DNA of 64,000 nucleotides from an uncultured Christensenella sp. GTDB lineage: Bacteria > Bacillota > Clostridia > Christensenellales > Borkfalkiaceae. Each line of letters opens with the position of its first letter. Within the stretch, counting starts at the first letter, position 1. The stretch is taken from positions 62,001 to 126,000 of the forward strand of contig CAJTUI010000006.1 in assembly GCA_910579705.1 (NCBI GenBank), read 5' to 3'. Below the pieces are notes generated by a model that searched no databases, had not been told where the DNA came from, and saw only the letters and a program-made list of their open reading frames with translations. Below are positions 17,140 to 26,830 of the stretch, piece after piece. The translations under genes and the position numbers were made by a program.

Positions 17140-17674
17140 TACAATTTTTCGACCTGAAATCTGTTAAAATCTTCAAGTTTTGTAATTCTTCGGTATCGAA
17201 CGCTACGCAAGAAATATCGTTTATTTTTACTATTCCGACACCGTCCCTAATACCGTGTTCGTTTATTAATTTAACGGATAATGTTTCATCGTCTATTTTT
17301 TCAATATATCCGACCAACGCGCGACTATAATCATTTAACAATTCCAATTCACATAGCGCATTTTTCGATTTAATTTCCGAAAGAAAACCCGATAACACAT
17401 TCACATTATCAAAGCAAATTTTATCGGCTCTTTTTGACGCTGTCTTGCTTAAATTTTTTAAGTAAATTGTATCGTAGTTAATTGCGATTATACTGTCTAC
17501 CGAAGTGCAGTAAAAGCCGTCAAAATTACCTTCTTGCGAAATACTTTCGAAAATAAACATTTCACCGTCAAAACTCTTTATAATACCCACATAGAATTTA
17601 TCCGATTCGCTTATGTTTTCATATATTTCGCACATTATTTCTTGTGCTTTCAAGAACTCCAATATTTTTTTCAT
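17114..17674 (-). CDS. Unknown protein with two beta-rich halves, immunity-like
   Basis: A 186-residue acidic protein. Two similar beta-rich segments (FYVGIIKSFDGEMFIFESI and ALVGYIEKIDDETLSVKLI) suggest an internal duplication of an SH3/Sm-like fold. GGGGGAA precedes the ATG. I do not recognise the family. It belongs to the run of small genes downstream of the Rhs cassettes. Confidence 0.5.
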   Translation of the reverse strand: MKKILEFLKAQEIMCEIYENISESDKFYVGIIKSFDGEMFIFESISQEGNFDGFYCTSVDSIIAINYDTIYLKNLSKTASKRADKICFDNVNVLSGFLSEIKSKNALCELELLNDYSRALVGYIEKIDDETLSVKLINEHGIRDGVGIVKINDISCVAFDTEELQNLKILTDFRSKNCNGISYENF

Positions 17675-17691
17675 AATTTATTCCCCCACCG

Positions 17692-17919
17692 TCAATATTC
17701 AACTAATTTTTCACAAATCTCGCAAAGCCCGTCCTTATTCAATGATAAAGGCTTAAAATGCTTTCTTATAAAATAACTGCCGAATGAGTTTGGGTTCCCG
17801 ATATGTTCTGGCATTTCAGGCTTATAACCTTTTCTATGGCAACACCGGCATTCGTTTATCCATTTTTTAAAATGTGGAAAAGCTTTTATGTATTCTTCGC
17901 CTTCGTCTACTTTTCTCAT
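17692..17919 (-). CDS. Small Cys-pair protein of the Rhs/immunity region
   Basis: A 75-residue protein with CRCCHRKG near residue 24 and CEIC near residue 67, which could form one zinc site. Its function is unknown. The next gene starts 18 nt downstream. The short length with conserved Cys pairs fits small immunity-associated proteins, but no partner is demonstrated. Confidence 0.5.
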   Translation of the reverse strand: MRKVDEGEEYIKAFPHFKKWINECRCCHRKGYKPEMPEHIGNPNSFGSYFIRKHFKPLSLNKDGLCEICEKLVEY

Positions 17920-18010
17920 TCATTCCAAACCTTTTAAATGATTTATTATAGTCTAACACAATGGTAGGTTACTGTCAAGTACGACCTTAAAATTGACCTT
18001 TGCGCAATAT

Positions 18011-18037
18011 AAAATAGTCCGCCCTAATCGGGCAGAC
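18011..18037 (-). terminator. Terminator after the two membrane genes
   Basis: GTCTGCCC pairs with GGGCGGAC (one G-T pair) across a 5-nt loop and is followed by TATTTTAT on the minus strand. Confidence 0.65.
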
Positions 18038-18039
18038 CA

Positions 18040-18390
18040 TTATTCTTTTCGATTGTCTTTATAAACAATATTTTTAATTGTTTTTAACCATAACCGAAAT
18101 TTCTTATGATACCGAGAAGTAAAAAATAAAGATAAACCTCCGCTCAGATTAAACAAAACAGCAAAAATATACAATTCGACTTCAACAACATTATTTATAA
18201 AAATATTGAGAATATAATAAATTGCAAATCCGACGCTTATAAGTGAAACAAGAGCCAGCCCCAACCCGAACCACAATAATAACCTTAAATATTTTGCTTC
18301 GTATTTATTAAATTCTTTATATAATAATTTTCGCTCGCTTTTTGTCAAATCCTCAAAATATTTTACCGAGCTATTTTCTTTAATTTCCAC
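18040..18390 (-). CDS. Two-TM membrane protein, candidate immunity
   Basis: A 116-residue protein with two hydrophobic helices (about 38-60 and 70-90) between charged ends. It starts at a GTG preceded by GGAG at 7 nt and overlaps the upstream gene by 11 nt. Together with its neighbour it follows the displaced Rhs cassette whose C-terminus is hydrophobic, so a membrane immunity role against a pore-type toxin is plausible but unproven. Confidence 0.5.
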   Translation of the reverse strand: MEIKENSSVKYFEDLTKSERKLLYKEFNKYEAKYLRLLLWFGLGLALVSLISVGFAIYYILNIFINNVVEVELYIFAVLFNLSGGLSLFFTSRYHKKFRLWLKTIKNIVYKDNRKE

Positions 18391-18940
18391 GTTTCAACTC
18401 CTGTTTATTCGTTTGTTCTATTTTAAAGAAAAATATCTGATTTAAAACTTTTATCACGTCGTTATAGGCTTTATACCCTGTTCCGCAATTTGTCTTATTC
18501 ACCGTTACTTGCTTTTTTTCTTTATCGTAAACGCTGAATACTATTGTGTCTCTTAACGGGTAATAATCCGGCGTATTCATTATCGAAAACATATGGTCCG
18601 ATTTCTCTTCTTCTACGAATATCACTGACAATCTGTCTTTTAAATCTTCTTCTAGTTCGCAGTCATAATGCATTATTTTTAAATTTTTACTGTTATATAA
18701 TCCTTCACTACCATCATTTTTTAAAGTCCCAGCTATTATGATTATTAATAATATTGATATTATACCTATACCTAATGAACCAAAAACCATATATAAACTA
18801 AACGATATAAGATTATAATATACCAATACAACTGCTGCAAAAATTCCACCAAAAAGCAAAATGCCTCCAAATAGTAATACGCATTTTATAACAATTTCTT
18901 TTTTTCTATTCGAATATAATGCAGATTTTTTCTTACTCAA
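18380..18940 (-). CDS. Two-TM protein directly after the Rhs cassette, candidate immunity
   Basis: A 186-residue protein with two TM helices (about residues 15-75) and a C-terminal soluble domain of about 110 residues. The start is a TTG with AAAGGA upstream. It begins 8 nt after the stop of the displaced Rhs C-terminal cassette, the usual place for the cognate immunity gene. No family is recognised. Confidence 0.5.
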   Translation of the reverse strand: MSKKKSALYSNRKKEIVIKCVLLFGGILLFGGIFAAVVLVYYNLISFSLYMVFGSLGIGIISILLIIIIAGTLKNDGSEGLYNSKNLKIMHYDCELEEDLKDRLSVIFVEEEKSDHMFSIMNTPDYYPLRDTIVFSVYDKEKKQVTVNKTNCGTGYKAYNDVIKVLNQIFFFKIEQTNKQELKRGN

Positions 18941-19556
18941 TTTTAAACTAATCCTTTATTATTTTAAACAACATAACAAATAAATTTGCTACTTCTGCTG
19001 AAATAAGTGTTTGTCCTATCATTTTTAAGCCAAATTGCTTTGTGAAATAGCTTAAAAATTTTTTAGGAACGAACCAGCCCGAATTAATACGAATTAATTT
19101 TCCTGCTGTTAAATTTGCAAAATAATTCATAGTTCCGTTCAAAAAAGTATCTCCGACTATTTTTCTTACAGAACCTACGATATTTTCTGTACTTATCTCT
19201 TTATCGCCGTAAATATAGTCTAACACTTCAAGCGTAGTAGAATAAACGGCTGCTGAAATATAACTTGCAGATTTTATTCCCGCACCTTTTGTCAAACCTA
19301 AAATAAAACCAGCCGTAGCGCCAGCAGCAAAGCCTGCTATCATTCCTTTAATTAGTTCTTTTACACTAAAATCGCCTTCACTATTAACAGCATAATCAAT
19401 TAATCCGCCTATTGCTCCGACAATAGCTCCAAACACTGTAGTTAAAAATGTAAACCAAAAATGTCCCGTTGGGTCAACATACATTACAGGATTGTTATTA
19501 CAATAAGCGTATAGGTTAAGGCCGTTTATCGTTTCGGGGTCGGCATAATCAAGGCT

Positions 19557-20400
19557 GTCAATATTGATAAACCTGCCAATCTGCGGGTCATAGTATCGCG
19601 ATTTAAGGAAATACAGGCCCGTTTCTTCGTCGTAATAGTATCCGCGGTATCTGAACGGGTTGCGTTTTGCAAGCGTTTCATCTCCCGTCCATTTATGGTT
19701 CCCCCAAGCGTCGTAACAATATTCTACCACAACCGCCCTGCTACTGTCAAGTATGGCCGTTATATTGCCCTGCGCGTCCTTACGGTATACGTATTGCTCG
19801 TTTTACTTGAACCCCAAAAGTCCCGTTATGTCGTAGAAATACTCCATTACCGAACCTTCCGCTATCAGTCGGTCGTTGCTGTCGTATACGTAATTTATAT
19901 CATTTTTCGCTGTTCTTCGGCCCTGCGCGTCATACCTGAACTTGTTTGTCCCGTATTCTACCAGTTTCCTGCCGCGCTCCCATTTAAGTGCGTTACCGCG
20001 ATATGTAAGCGGATTCCCCACTTTGTCGTACGTGATACTTTCCCCGCCGCAATTTTCCAGCCTGTCCTTTTCATACGTATACGCCTCTACGCTACCCGTG
20101 CCCGTCGTATGACTTTCCAAAGTAAATGCACACTCTTCTTTGGACACTATATTTCCGTTGTTATCGTACGCATAGAACCAACTTTTATTGAAGTCCTTGT
20201 TGTCCTCGCGTATCAGTCTGCCCAAAGCGTCGTAGCCGTATCTTGCACGCATTTCTCTTTTTCTGTCTATCTGACTGATATTTCCGTTTTCGTCATAATG
20301 ATACCGAATGAACGAGCCGTTATGCGTTATGCTAAGCGGCATTGCCGTTGCGTGGTCGTTTACTTTTACATAACTTACGCTTTCACGGTCTATCGTTACA
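19557..20400 (-). repeat. Rhs homology block, cassette copy
   Basis: Aligns with 21629-22475 without gaps except for one 3-nt deletion: the offset is 2072 nt before the gap and 2075 nt after it. Only scattered substitutions are seen. The block is long enough to support recombination that would swap the toxin tip. Confidence 0.9.
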
Positions 20401-20566
20401 CTGCCTATTTTGACTGTTTTTCCTTTATATCGTCCGTCCGTATCTATACCGAAGTCTAAGTTATACCCGCCTGTATTCATTAACTTCACATAGTCCGCCG
20501 CTTTGCCTGCATATACAAATCTGTCCGTTCTTGTTACTTCGCCGCTGAAATAAGTATAAAAATAAC

Positions 20567-20592
20567 CCGCAGAATATCCGCGGGTTACTTTT
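20567..20592 (-). terminator. Hairpin after the HExxH gene
   Basis: AACCCGC pairs with GCGGGTT across a short loop and is followed by ATTTTTAT on the minus strand, just after the stop of the 20599-21054 gene. It also lies within the open frame of the Rhs cassette, so its role as a terminator is tentative. Confidence 0.5.
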
Positions 20593-20598
20593 AAAAAG

Positions 20599-21054
20599 TT
20601 AAACCTTACAATAATTATAGAATTCTGAAACGATATAATTTGCCCACCTAGTTGCCGTAACTTCTAAACTACGAGCTGTTTTCTCTTTTTCCTCATAGAA
20701 ATACCATTGAAAATAATGAGTAAGTTCGTGAGCAATAGTAAGAAAAACATTATACTCGTCTAATTGTGAATTTATTTTTACAGCCACTCTAATTTCTGGA
20801 TAATGCCTTTTTTTATATTCATCGTTTGCATAAAAAATACCATAATATTTATGTCCGTCAACTGCCTTGAAATACGAGCAATCAATAAATTTAATGTTAA
20901 TTCTAATTGGAAACCAGTAACATTTTACAAGCCAATAACAAAATTTTCTACAGGCAAATTTTTCTTGAATAGTTATTCCATTTGTAAAATGCAATCTAAT
21001 CCCTTTTACTGCACTATCATTATAAGATTGTTTTTCATTCTTCGAAATCCACAT
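20599..21054 (-). CDS. HExxH zincin-like protein overlapping the Rhs toxin 3' end
   Basis: This 151-residue protein has TIAHELTHYFQWY near residue 110, a HExxH zinc-peptidase motif, and SLEVTA about 15 residues later as a possible third ligand. No signal peptide is seen. It overlaps the last 20 nt of the intact Rhs gene in another frame, which implies coupled expression and the usual place of an immunity gene. It could instead be a second effector or an old toxin tip. The AGGAA upstream is far (14 nt), which fits coupling. Confidence 0.65.
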   Translation of the reverse strand: MWISKNEKQSYNDSAVKGIRLHFTNGITIQEKFACRKFCYWLVKCYWFPIRINIKFIDCSYFKAVDGHKYYGIFYANDEYKKRHYPEIRVAVKINSQLDEYNVFLTIAHELTHYFQWYFYEEKEKTARSLEVTATRWANYIVSEFYNYCKV

Positions 21055-24000
21055 TAAAATATCTAAAATTCCTATATAATATTAAAAAATTTAACCAAAA
21101 AATCATTTTCAAGTACTTTCTATGATCTCTACCGGGAGTATGATGTTTAAGAGGTGGAATTCTTCTACGGCCTCCCCTTTCTTCCCAATTATCTTTTTTC
21201 CTTGCTTTGTTTTTTCTTTCTCTACCTGTCTTTTTCTGTCCAGGGCGCTTATTGGGATCAGAATTACCCTTATTCTTTGCCTGCACATAATTAAGTACAA
21301 AGCTATCGGCTAAACCAGAAGTAGCTATCGTCAGATTATCAAATATACCTGACTTTTCGATAATACCAATTTTATTAGTATTAAATTCGAAATCAAAATA
21401 TAAATCCCCGACCCAGTTACTAATATTATTAATTGTTTTCTCTATAGGGTGGAATACTATTTCAACTGCTGCACCTATGCCAAGCACTCCCAATGTGCTT
21501 AATGCTATTGTTGCTCCTATGGAAATCAAAAATGTTCCGTACGGGTCAACATACATTACCGGATTATTCAAGCAATATGCGTACAGATTTAAGCCGTTCA
21601 GCAACTCAGGAGCAATATAACATACGCTGTCAATATTGATAAACCTGCCAATCTTCGGGTCATAGTATCGCGATTTAAGGAAATACAGGCCTGTTTCCTC
21701 GTCGTAATAGTATCCGCGGTATCTGAACGGGTTCCGCTTTGCAAGCGTTTCATCTCCCGTCCATTTATGGTTTCCCCAAGCATCGTAATAGTATTCTACC
21801 ACAACCGCTCCGCTACTGTCAAGTATGGCCGTTATATTGCCCTGCGCGTCCTTACGGTATACATATTGCTCGTTTCCGTACTTGAACCCCATAAGTCCCG
21901 TTATGTCGTAGAAATACTCCATTACCGAGCCTTCCGCTATCAGTCGGTCGTTACTGTCGTATACGTAATTTATTCCGTTCTTCGCTGTCCTGCGGCCCTG
22001 TGCGTCATACCTGAACTTGTTTGTCCCGTATTCTACCAGTTTTCTGCCGCGCTCCCATTTAAGCGCGTTTCCGCGATATGTAAGCGGATTCCCCACTTTG
22101 TCGTACGTAATACTTTCACCGCCGTAATTTTCCAGCCTGTCCTTTTCATACGTATACGCCTCTACGCTACCCGTGCCCGACGTATGACTTTCCAAAGTAA
22201 ACGCACACTCTTCCTTGGACACTATATTTCCGTTGTTATCGTATGCATAGAACCAACTTTTATTGAAGTCCTTGTTGTCCTCGCGTATCAGTCTGCCCAA
22301 AGTGTCGTAACCGTATCTCGCGTACATTACTCTGTCCTTGTCTATCTGACTGATATTTCCGTTTTCGTCGTAAGTATACTGAATGAACGAGTCGTTATGC
22401 GCTATACTCAACGGCATTACCGTTGCGTGGTCGTTTACTTTAACATAACTTACGCTTTCACTGTCTATTTGTTTGCTACCTATTCTTACGGTTTTACCTA
22501 TATACCTTCCGCCCGTGTCATACCCGAACCTGAGATTATAATCGCCTGTTTTCATTGCAACTACATTGAAAGTTGAACTACTTGTATAGCTATAAGCATC
22601 TTCCCTTGTTACTTCGCCGCTGTACTGCACCTTTGATAGTAACCCTCTGTCGTTATACGTATACTTTTCCTTGTTCATTACTTCCGGTTTCATTTCCGTA
22701 TAACTCAACCTGTTTCCGAAATCATCGTACTCGTATACGTAATTGGTATTTGTCAGCTTGTCTGTTACTCCGGCAAGGTTACCGCTATTATCGTAATATC
22801 TCTGTAATATCAGCTTTCCGTTATAGTACGCCTCTTCGCTTTGGCCGTATGCGTCCGCAAGCGCCATAAACGCTTCGCCGTTTGCGTTGGTTACTATTAC
22901 TTCGTCTCCGAATCCTTTGCCCATTCTTATGTTTTCGTAATATCTATAACTTTCATAATCTTTTCCGTCCAGCTTTATTTTTAACGGTCTGTGCTTTGCG
23001 TCGTACTCGAACTCTATTAAATTGCCTTTGCTACTATCCAGCTTACTTATATTTTCGCCTTTATACGCTATCCAGTTCGCATTCTCGCTGCCCGAGGCCG
23101 TTCCGTAAAGCTTTTCGACTTTATGTTCGCCATTATATACATAGTTATAAATATTGTTGTTCGGCGCCTTTACCGTTTCAATAAGATTGGTGCCTTTTTT
23201 ATAACTTGTCTGCACATAGTTCTCGCCCGTAGGGTCGTACTCCTTCACAAGCTGTCTGTTTGCATTGAATTCCTTTTCGGTAAAATATATTTCACCCGCG
23301 TCGGTATACGTCTTTACCTTATTCACGCAACCGTGCTCGTCATAGCCGTATTCTTCCGTCTTTACGTAATCCGTCTGCTCCGCAGTTTCTCCCGCCTTGG
23401 ATATGACCGTCGTCGTCTTTTTTGCAAGCAACCCCGTCGTTTCGTCGTAGGTATAGTCCGTTATATATTTGTTTACATACGACTGTTCTTTCGACATAAA
23501 CGTTTCCGTCGTTCTTTCCTGCAACATTTTCATTTCGCGGTCATATTCGTAATCCGTTATAGTGCTTTTTATTACGTCTGCCGTAATAAACTCGTTACTG
23601 CGCACTACCTTAATTGGATAGTTATAATCGTTGAAAAGCGTTGTGTTCATTATCTTCTTATCGTTTTTTTCCAAACAATTATTCGAGCAACCCAGAGACG
23701 CGTTTATGTTATTATAAGTAAACAGCGGACAGTCGTATTTTGTTTTCAAACAAAGCCGTTCCGACTCTTTTAACTGTTCGTACGTGAACTTGTTAAGCAT
23801 ATCCGCGCCCAGTTCGGTTACTACCTGTTTCAACTTATCAGGATATTCATAGAACTCCGCTTTTGATACTTTGTGGTTGAATATTTGATAGTATTCTTTC
23901 TTCTTTGCGCTGTCGCCGAATACATATTTTTCGCAATTGCCGTTTCTGTCAAAAACGTTGGTTATACGGCTTTCGTTATCGTATTCGAAATAAACGCCCG

Positions 24001-26830
24001 TCTGTATTTTTTCCGACGCACCTACAGCCGAGCCCGGCACGGAAGTATAGTTTGTTATTTCTTCTATACGCGACTCGAAATCCGATAACCTTTCGTACTT
24101 TATCTGCGTATGCGTGTTGTCCGTACTGATTATGTCGGAAATCGCGCAGGTTTTTGATCCGTCAAACGCCACCTCTTCGTACTTAAACGTTACCGTTTTA
24201 TATGCGTAGCCGTCTATCCGGTCGTTATAATATTTTACCGTTTCAAGTTTTCCCTCTTTATACGCGTACTCCGTTCTGCCAAGCGCATACTTGATTTTAC
24301 CGAGATAGCCGTCCGTATTATACTCCAACAGTATTACGTTATTATTTTTGTCAGCAATTCCGTCCAACCTGCCCAACGCGTCATACCTCATTTCGGTAAA
24401 ATGGTTGTATACGTCGATTGCGATAACGAACCGCCCGCTTTCGTTGTAGCCCTTATAAAGCCTTGCGGATTTTAACCAGTGCACAGGCAATGTATCGGGA
24501 TTGTTTTCGGCTTTCAGTTGGCGGTAACGCGGGTTGTTTTCGATTGTTTCGTCCGTCGAATAAAGATACATAAATCCCTGCACGATAGCGTTGGTAATTA
24601 CGACGGGTTTATCGTCGAATAATAAATTTCCGTTTTTGTCATACTTCAATCTCACAAAATCTTTTTCTTCGATTCTGACATACTCTCCGTCACTTTCATA
24701 ATAGTACAGGTTTGTAAACGCGTGTTTCTCGCCCGCCGCATCGGTAAATACCGGAGTTTCAAGGGGGCCGTTAAATTGTTTACTGAATTCGAGACGCTCG
24801 TATAAATTGAGCCTGAAATTGCGGCCGTAATCGTTGTTACCTATGGCGGGAGCAAATACGTGCGATATGCCTACGTTAAGCAACGTTGCGTCAGGAGCTA
24901 TATCGTTGAAAACAAAAGTGCCGTTACCGCTTAAAACGTCTACCGAAACTGCGGAGTTGCCCGCAAGCTCGAACTCCTTTTTTTCCGACTCTGTGGCTGA
25001 TGCCGCCGAAGAGCAATATAACAACTCGAACTCGACAGGTTTTCCGAAGTTCACAAACGAATCAACGTATTCCAGTTCTATTTTCAGGTTCTCGCCCGCG
25101 CCCGCACCTGAAAGTGCCTCCGCCGACAGACTTCCGATATACAGATAGTTTTGTCTTTCCCCCTTGGGCAGAGCGTGCTCTATACCGTTAATCTTTATGC
25201 GTTTAAATTTATCGTAGTAATCGTCTACACGGTTAAGTTTTAATCGCAACCCCGCTTCTTCCCTGTTTCCGAGAGCTATTTTTGATAACGGGATAGATAT
25301 TAATGTTTTAATTTCTCTGTTGTCGGTCTTGTCCACCTGTAAGTATTTTACGGCGCTTAAATCTTCCATCCAACCAGACCATACGCCGCTGTTTTTATTT
25401 CTGGTATAGTTCTGTATTTTTATATAGTCGCTGTTTATTCTCTGACCGATAATATTTATAGGGTGTTCAACGGACAAGTTCCCGCTCTTTATTACAACCT
25501 TGGTATCCGTCGGCAGAAGAGCGCCGGCCGGCTCCACCGTAAAACTTTTGACTTCGCTTTCTGCGCCGTATACGTGAATGCCGTTAAGTACAAGACCCGA
25601 AGAATCGAATTTTTCGCCCGCAAAATAACCGGTTTTATTCGCGGGCTTTTTAATACTTAGCGAAGTAATCGCGCCGTACTCAAAAGTAAACCAACTTTCT
25701 ACCGCCGAAAAGACTTCGTGCGGGCTGTTGTCTATATATGCGTCGCTTTCCTTATCCAAAAACTCAACCGGATTTTCTATAAAAAATCTGAAATTTACCG
25801 TGCCCGTTTTATCGTAAATCTTCTTTAAAGATATATGATAAACTTCGTCTAAGACACTTACCGGAAACAATCTTTCGTTGGAGTTCGCCGCGCAGACGTA
25901 AGCCGTTACACTGGATTCGTGCGTTTTACCGGGCATATGCAAAATACAATCGTCAAGCATATCCATTGTTTTATTCTTATCTTTCAACAGCTGTTCGATG
26001 TCCACTTCAACGTCGAAATCACCGGATATACGCACGTTCAGAGGAACTCCGCCGTAAAATACGGGCGAGCCGTTTATCCTCGGTATTTTTATGTATTTGC
26101 TTTCAAAGTCTTCAATCGCAACGCCGTAGAAAGGGTCGGCGGGAACGAGTACGTCGTTTATATGAAGTTCCTTGCTATAACCGTAAGCTTCAACAGTTAT
26201 GACATTATCTTTCTCGGCCGAAATATTGCCCGTAGAACTGACTTTGAAATTGTTTGTCCGCCATTTTACATTGTTTTCTGTTACGGCATAAACTTCCACG
26301 CACCTTTCGTCCAGAGCTTCCCCTTCCAGAAATACCGATTTGGTTGAAAGCAGTCTGACCTCTATCGAAGTCAGTTTATATGTCTTATAGCAACTTTCTA
26401 TATTTATTGCCTCCGTAGACTGCAATTTGAACTTTGTATCTCCCGTCTTTTCGTAAATTTGGTATATAGGTAAATCAAAGTAAAATCTGTCGCCAAACAT
26501 ATTGAAAATCAATTCACCGTTTGCGGGGTCATAAATCTTGAAATTACTGAAAGGTATGTCAAAACCGAAACGTAAAATAGTATCGCCACTATCAAAAATC
26601 GTCTTATCGAACGAGGCGGTGAAACTTCCGCCCGCCCTCAGACTTTTGACGGGAGAACTTAAAACCTCTCCCGCATTATTATAATAAGTAAGATACTCAA
26701 ACCCGCTTATATCAGGCTCTCTCACATCATATGCTGATATTTCCTCTGTCTTTGTTTGCTCTTCCGCGTTAAGTTCCGCGGCCATTACCTGCAACTTTTC
26801 GATAAATTCGTTAATTTTATTCTTGTTCAT
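21035..26830 (-). CDS. Rhs/YD-repeat polymorphic toxin
   Basis: The protein has 1931 residues and no signal peptide. Two segments in the N-terminal part look like bacterial Ig-like (group 3) domains (LLSTKSVFLEGEALDERCVEV and KPANKTGYFAGEKFDSSGL). YD repeats run from about residue 840 to 1730 and should form the Rhs shell. The core-associated segment ends with NPVMYVDPYG at about residue 1763. The last 168 residues are the toxin tip: a hydrophobic stretch, then a basic domain (RPGQKKTGRERKNKARKKD, ending HHTPGRDHRKY) that looks like a nuclease-type tip, but I cannot name the family. It is AT-rich and follows a holin-like gene. Confidence 0.93.
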   Translation of the reverse strand: MNKNKINEFIEKLQVMAAELNAEEQTKTEEISAYDVREPDISGFEYLTYYNNAGEVLSSPVKSLRAGGSFTASFDKTIFDSGDTILRFGFDIPFSNFKIYDPANGELIFNMFGDRFYFDLPIYQIYEKTGDTKFKLQSTEAINIESCYKTYKLTSIEVRLLSTKSVFLEGEALDERCVEVYAVTENNVKWRTNNFKVSSTGNISAEKDNVITVEAYGYSKELHINDVLVPADPFYGVAIEDFESKYIKIPRINGSPVFYGGVPLNVRISGDFDVEVDIEQLLKDKNKTMDMLDDCILHMPGKTHESSVTAYVCAANSNERLFPVSVLDEVYHISLKKIYDKTGTVNFRFFIENPVEFLDKESDAYIDNSPHEVFSAVESWFTFEYGAITSLSIKKPANKTGYFAGEKFDSSGLVLNGIHVYGAESEVKSFTVEPAGALLPTDTKVVIKSGNLSVEHPINIIGQRINSDYIKIQNYTRNKNSGVWSGWMEDLSAVKYLQVDKTDNREIKTLISIPLSKIALGNREEAGLRLKLNRVDDYYDKFKRIKINGIEHALPKGERQNYLYIGSLSAEALSGAGAGENLKIELEYVDSFVNFGKPVEFELLYCSSAASATESEKKEFELAGNSAVSVDVLSGNGTFVFNDIAPDATLLNVGISHVFAPAIGNNDYGRNFRLNLYERLEFSKQFNGPLETPVFTDAAGEKHAFTNLYYYESDGEYVRIEEKDFVRLKYDKNGNLLFDDKPVVITNAIVQGFMYLYSTDETIENNPRYRQLKAENNPDTLPVHWLKSARLYKGYNESGRFVIAIDVYNHFTEMRYDALGRLDGIADKNNNVILLEYNTDGYLGKIKYALGRTEYAYKEGKLETVKYYNDRIDGYAYKTVTFKYEEVAFDGSKTCAISDIISTDNTHTQIKYERLSDFESRIEEITNYTSVPGSAVGASEKIQTGVYFEYDNESRITNVFDRNGNCEKYVFGDSAKKKEYYQIFNHKVSKAEFYEYPDKLKQVVTELGADMLNKFTYEQLKESERLCLKTKYDCPLFTYNNINASLGCSNNCLEKNDKKIMNTTLFNDYNYPIKVVRSNEFITADVIKSTITDYEYDREMKMLQERTTETFMSKEQSYVNKYITDYTYDETTGLLAKKTTTVISKAGETAEQTDYVKTEEYGYDEHGCVNKVKTYTDAGEIYFTEKEFNANRQLVKEYDPTGENYVQTSYKKGTNLIETVKAPNNNIYNYVYNGEHKVEKLYGTASGSENANWIAYKGENISKLDSSKGNLIEFEYDAKHRPLKIKLDGKDYESYRYYENIRMGKGFGDEVIVTNANGEAFMALADAYGQSEEAYYNGKLILQRYYDNSGNLAGVTDKLTNTNYVYEYDDFGNRLSYTEMKPEVMNKEKYTYNDRGLLSKVQYSGEVTREDAYSYTSSSTFNVVAMKTGDYNLRFGYDTGGRYIGKTVRIGSKQIDSESVSYVKVNDHATVMPLSIAHNDSFIQYTYDENGNISQIDKDRVMYARYGYDTLGRLIREDNKDFNKSWFYAYDNNGNIVSKEECAFTLESHTSGTGSVEAYTYEKDRLENYGGESITYDKVGNPLTYRGNALKWERGRKLVEYGTNKFRYDAQGRRTAKNGINYVYDSNDRLIAEGSVMEYFYDITGLMGFKYGNEQYVYRKDAQGNITAILDSSGAVVVEYYYDAWGNHKWTGDETLAKRNPFRYRGYYYDEETGLYFLKSRYYDPKIGRFINIDSVCYIAPELLNGLNLYAYCLNNPVMYVDPYGTFLISIGATIALSTLGVLGIGAAVEIVFHPIEKTINNISNWVGDLYFDFEFNTNKIGIIEKSGIFDNLTIATSGLADSFVLNYVQAKNKGNSDPNKRPGQKKTGRERKNKARKKDNWEERGGRRRIPPLKHHTPGRDHRKYLKMIFWLNFLILYRNFRYFNVDFEE
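21629..22475 (-). repeat. Rhs homology block, intact copy
   Basis: Partner of 19557-20400. It covers the last YD repeats and the Rhs core-associated segment of the intact toxin gene. Confidence 0.9.

Larger units (their letters stand above)
18948..20597 (-). pseudogene. Displaced Rhs C-terminal cassette, broken by an in-frame stop
   Basis: The frame encodes YD repeats, the Rhs core-associated segment (RYYDPQIGRFINIDS, then NPVMYVDPTG) and a different C-terminal tip of about 170 residues. That tip is Gly/Ala-rich and hydrophobic, possibly pore-type. It lacks the N-terminal 1450 residues of the intact protein. Compared with the intact gene, Tyr-Gly codons TAC GGA have become TAA by loss of 3 nt at about 19803, giving a stop inside an otherwise open frame. 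It is a silent donor cassette or a decaying copy. Confidence 0.85.

Noticed and set aside
18948..19730. An independent 260-residue gene starting at a GTG
   Set aside because: It is in the same frame as the upstream Rhs fragment, separated only by the TAA created by a 3-nt deletion, and has no ribosome-binding site. It is treated as part of the broken cassette.
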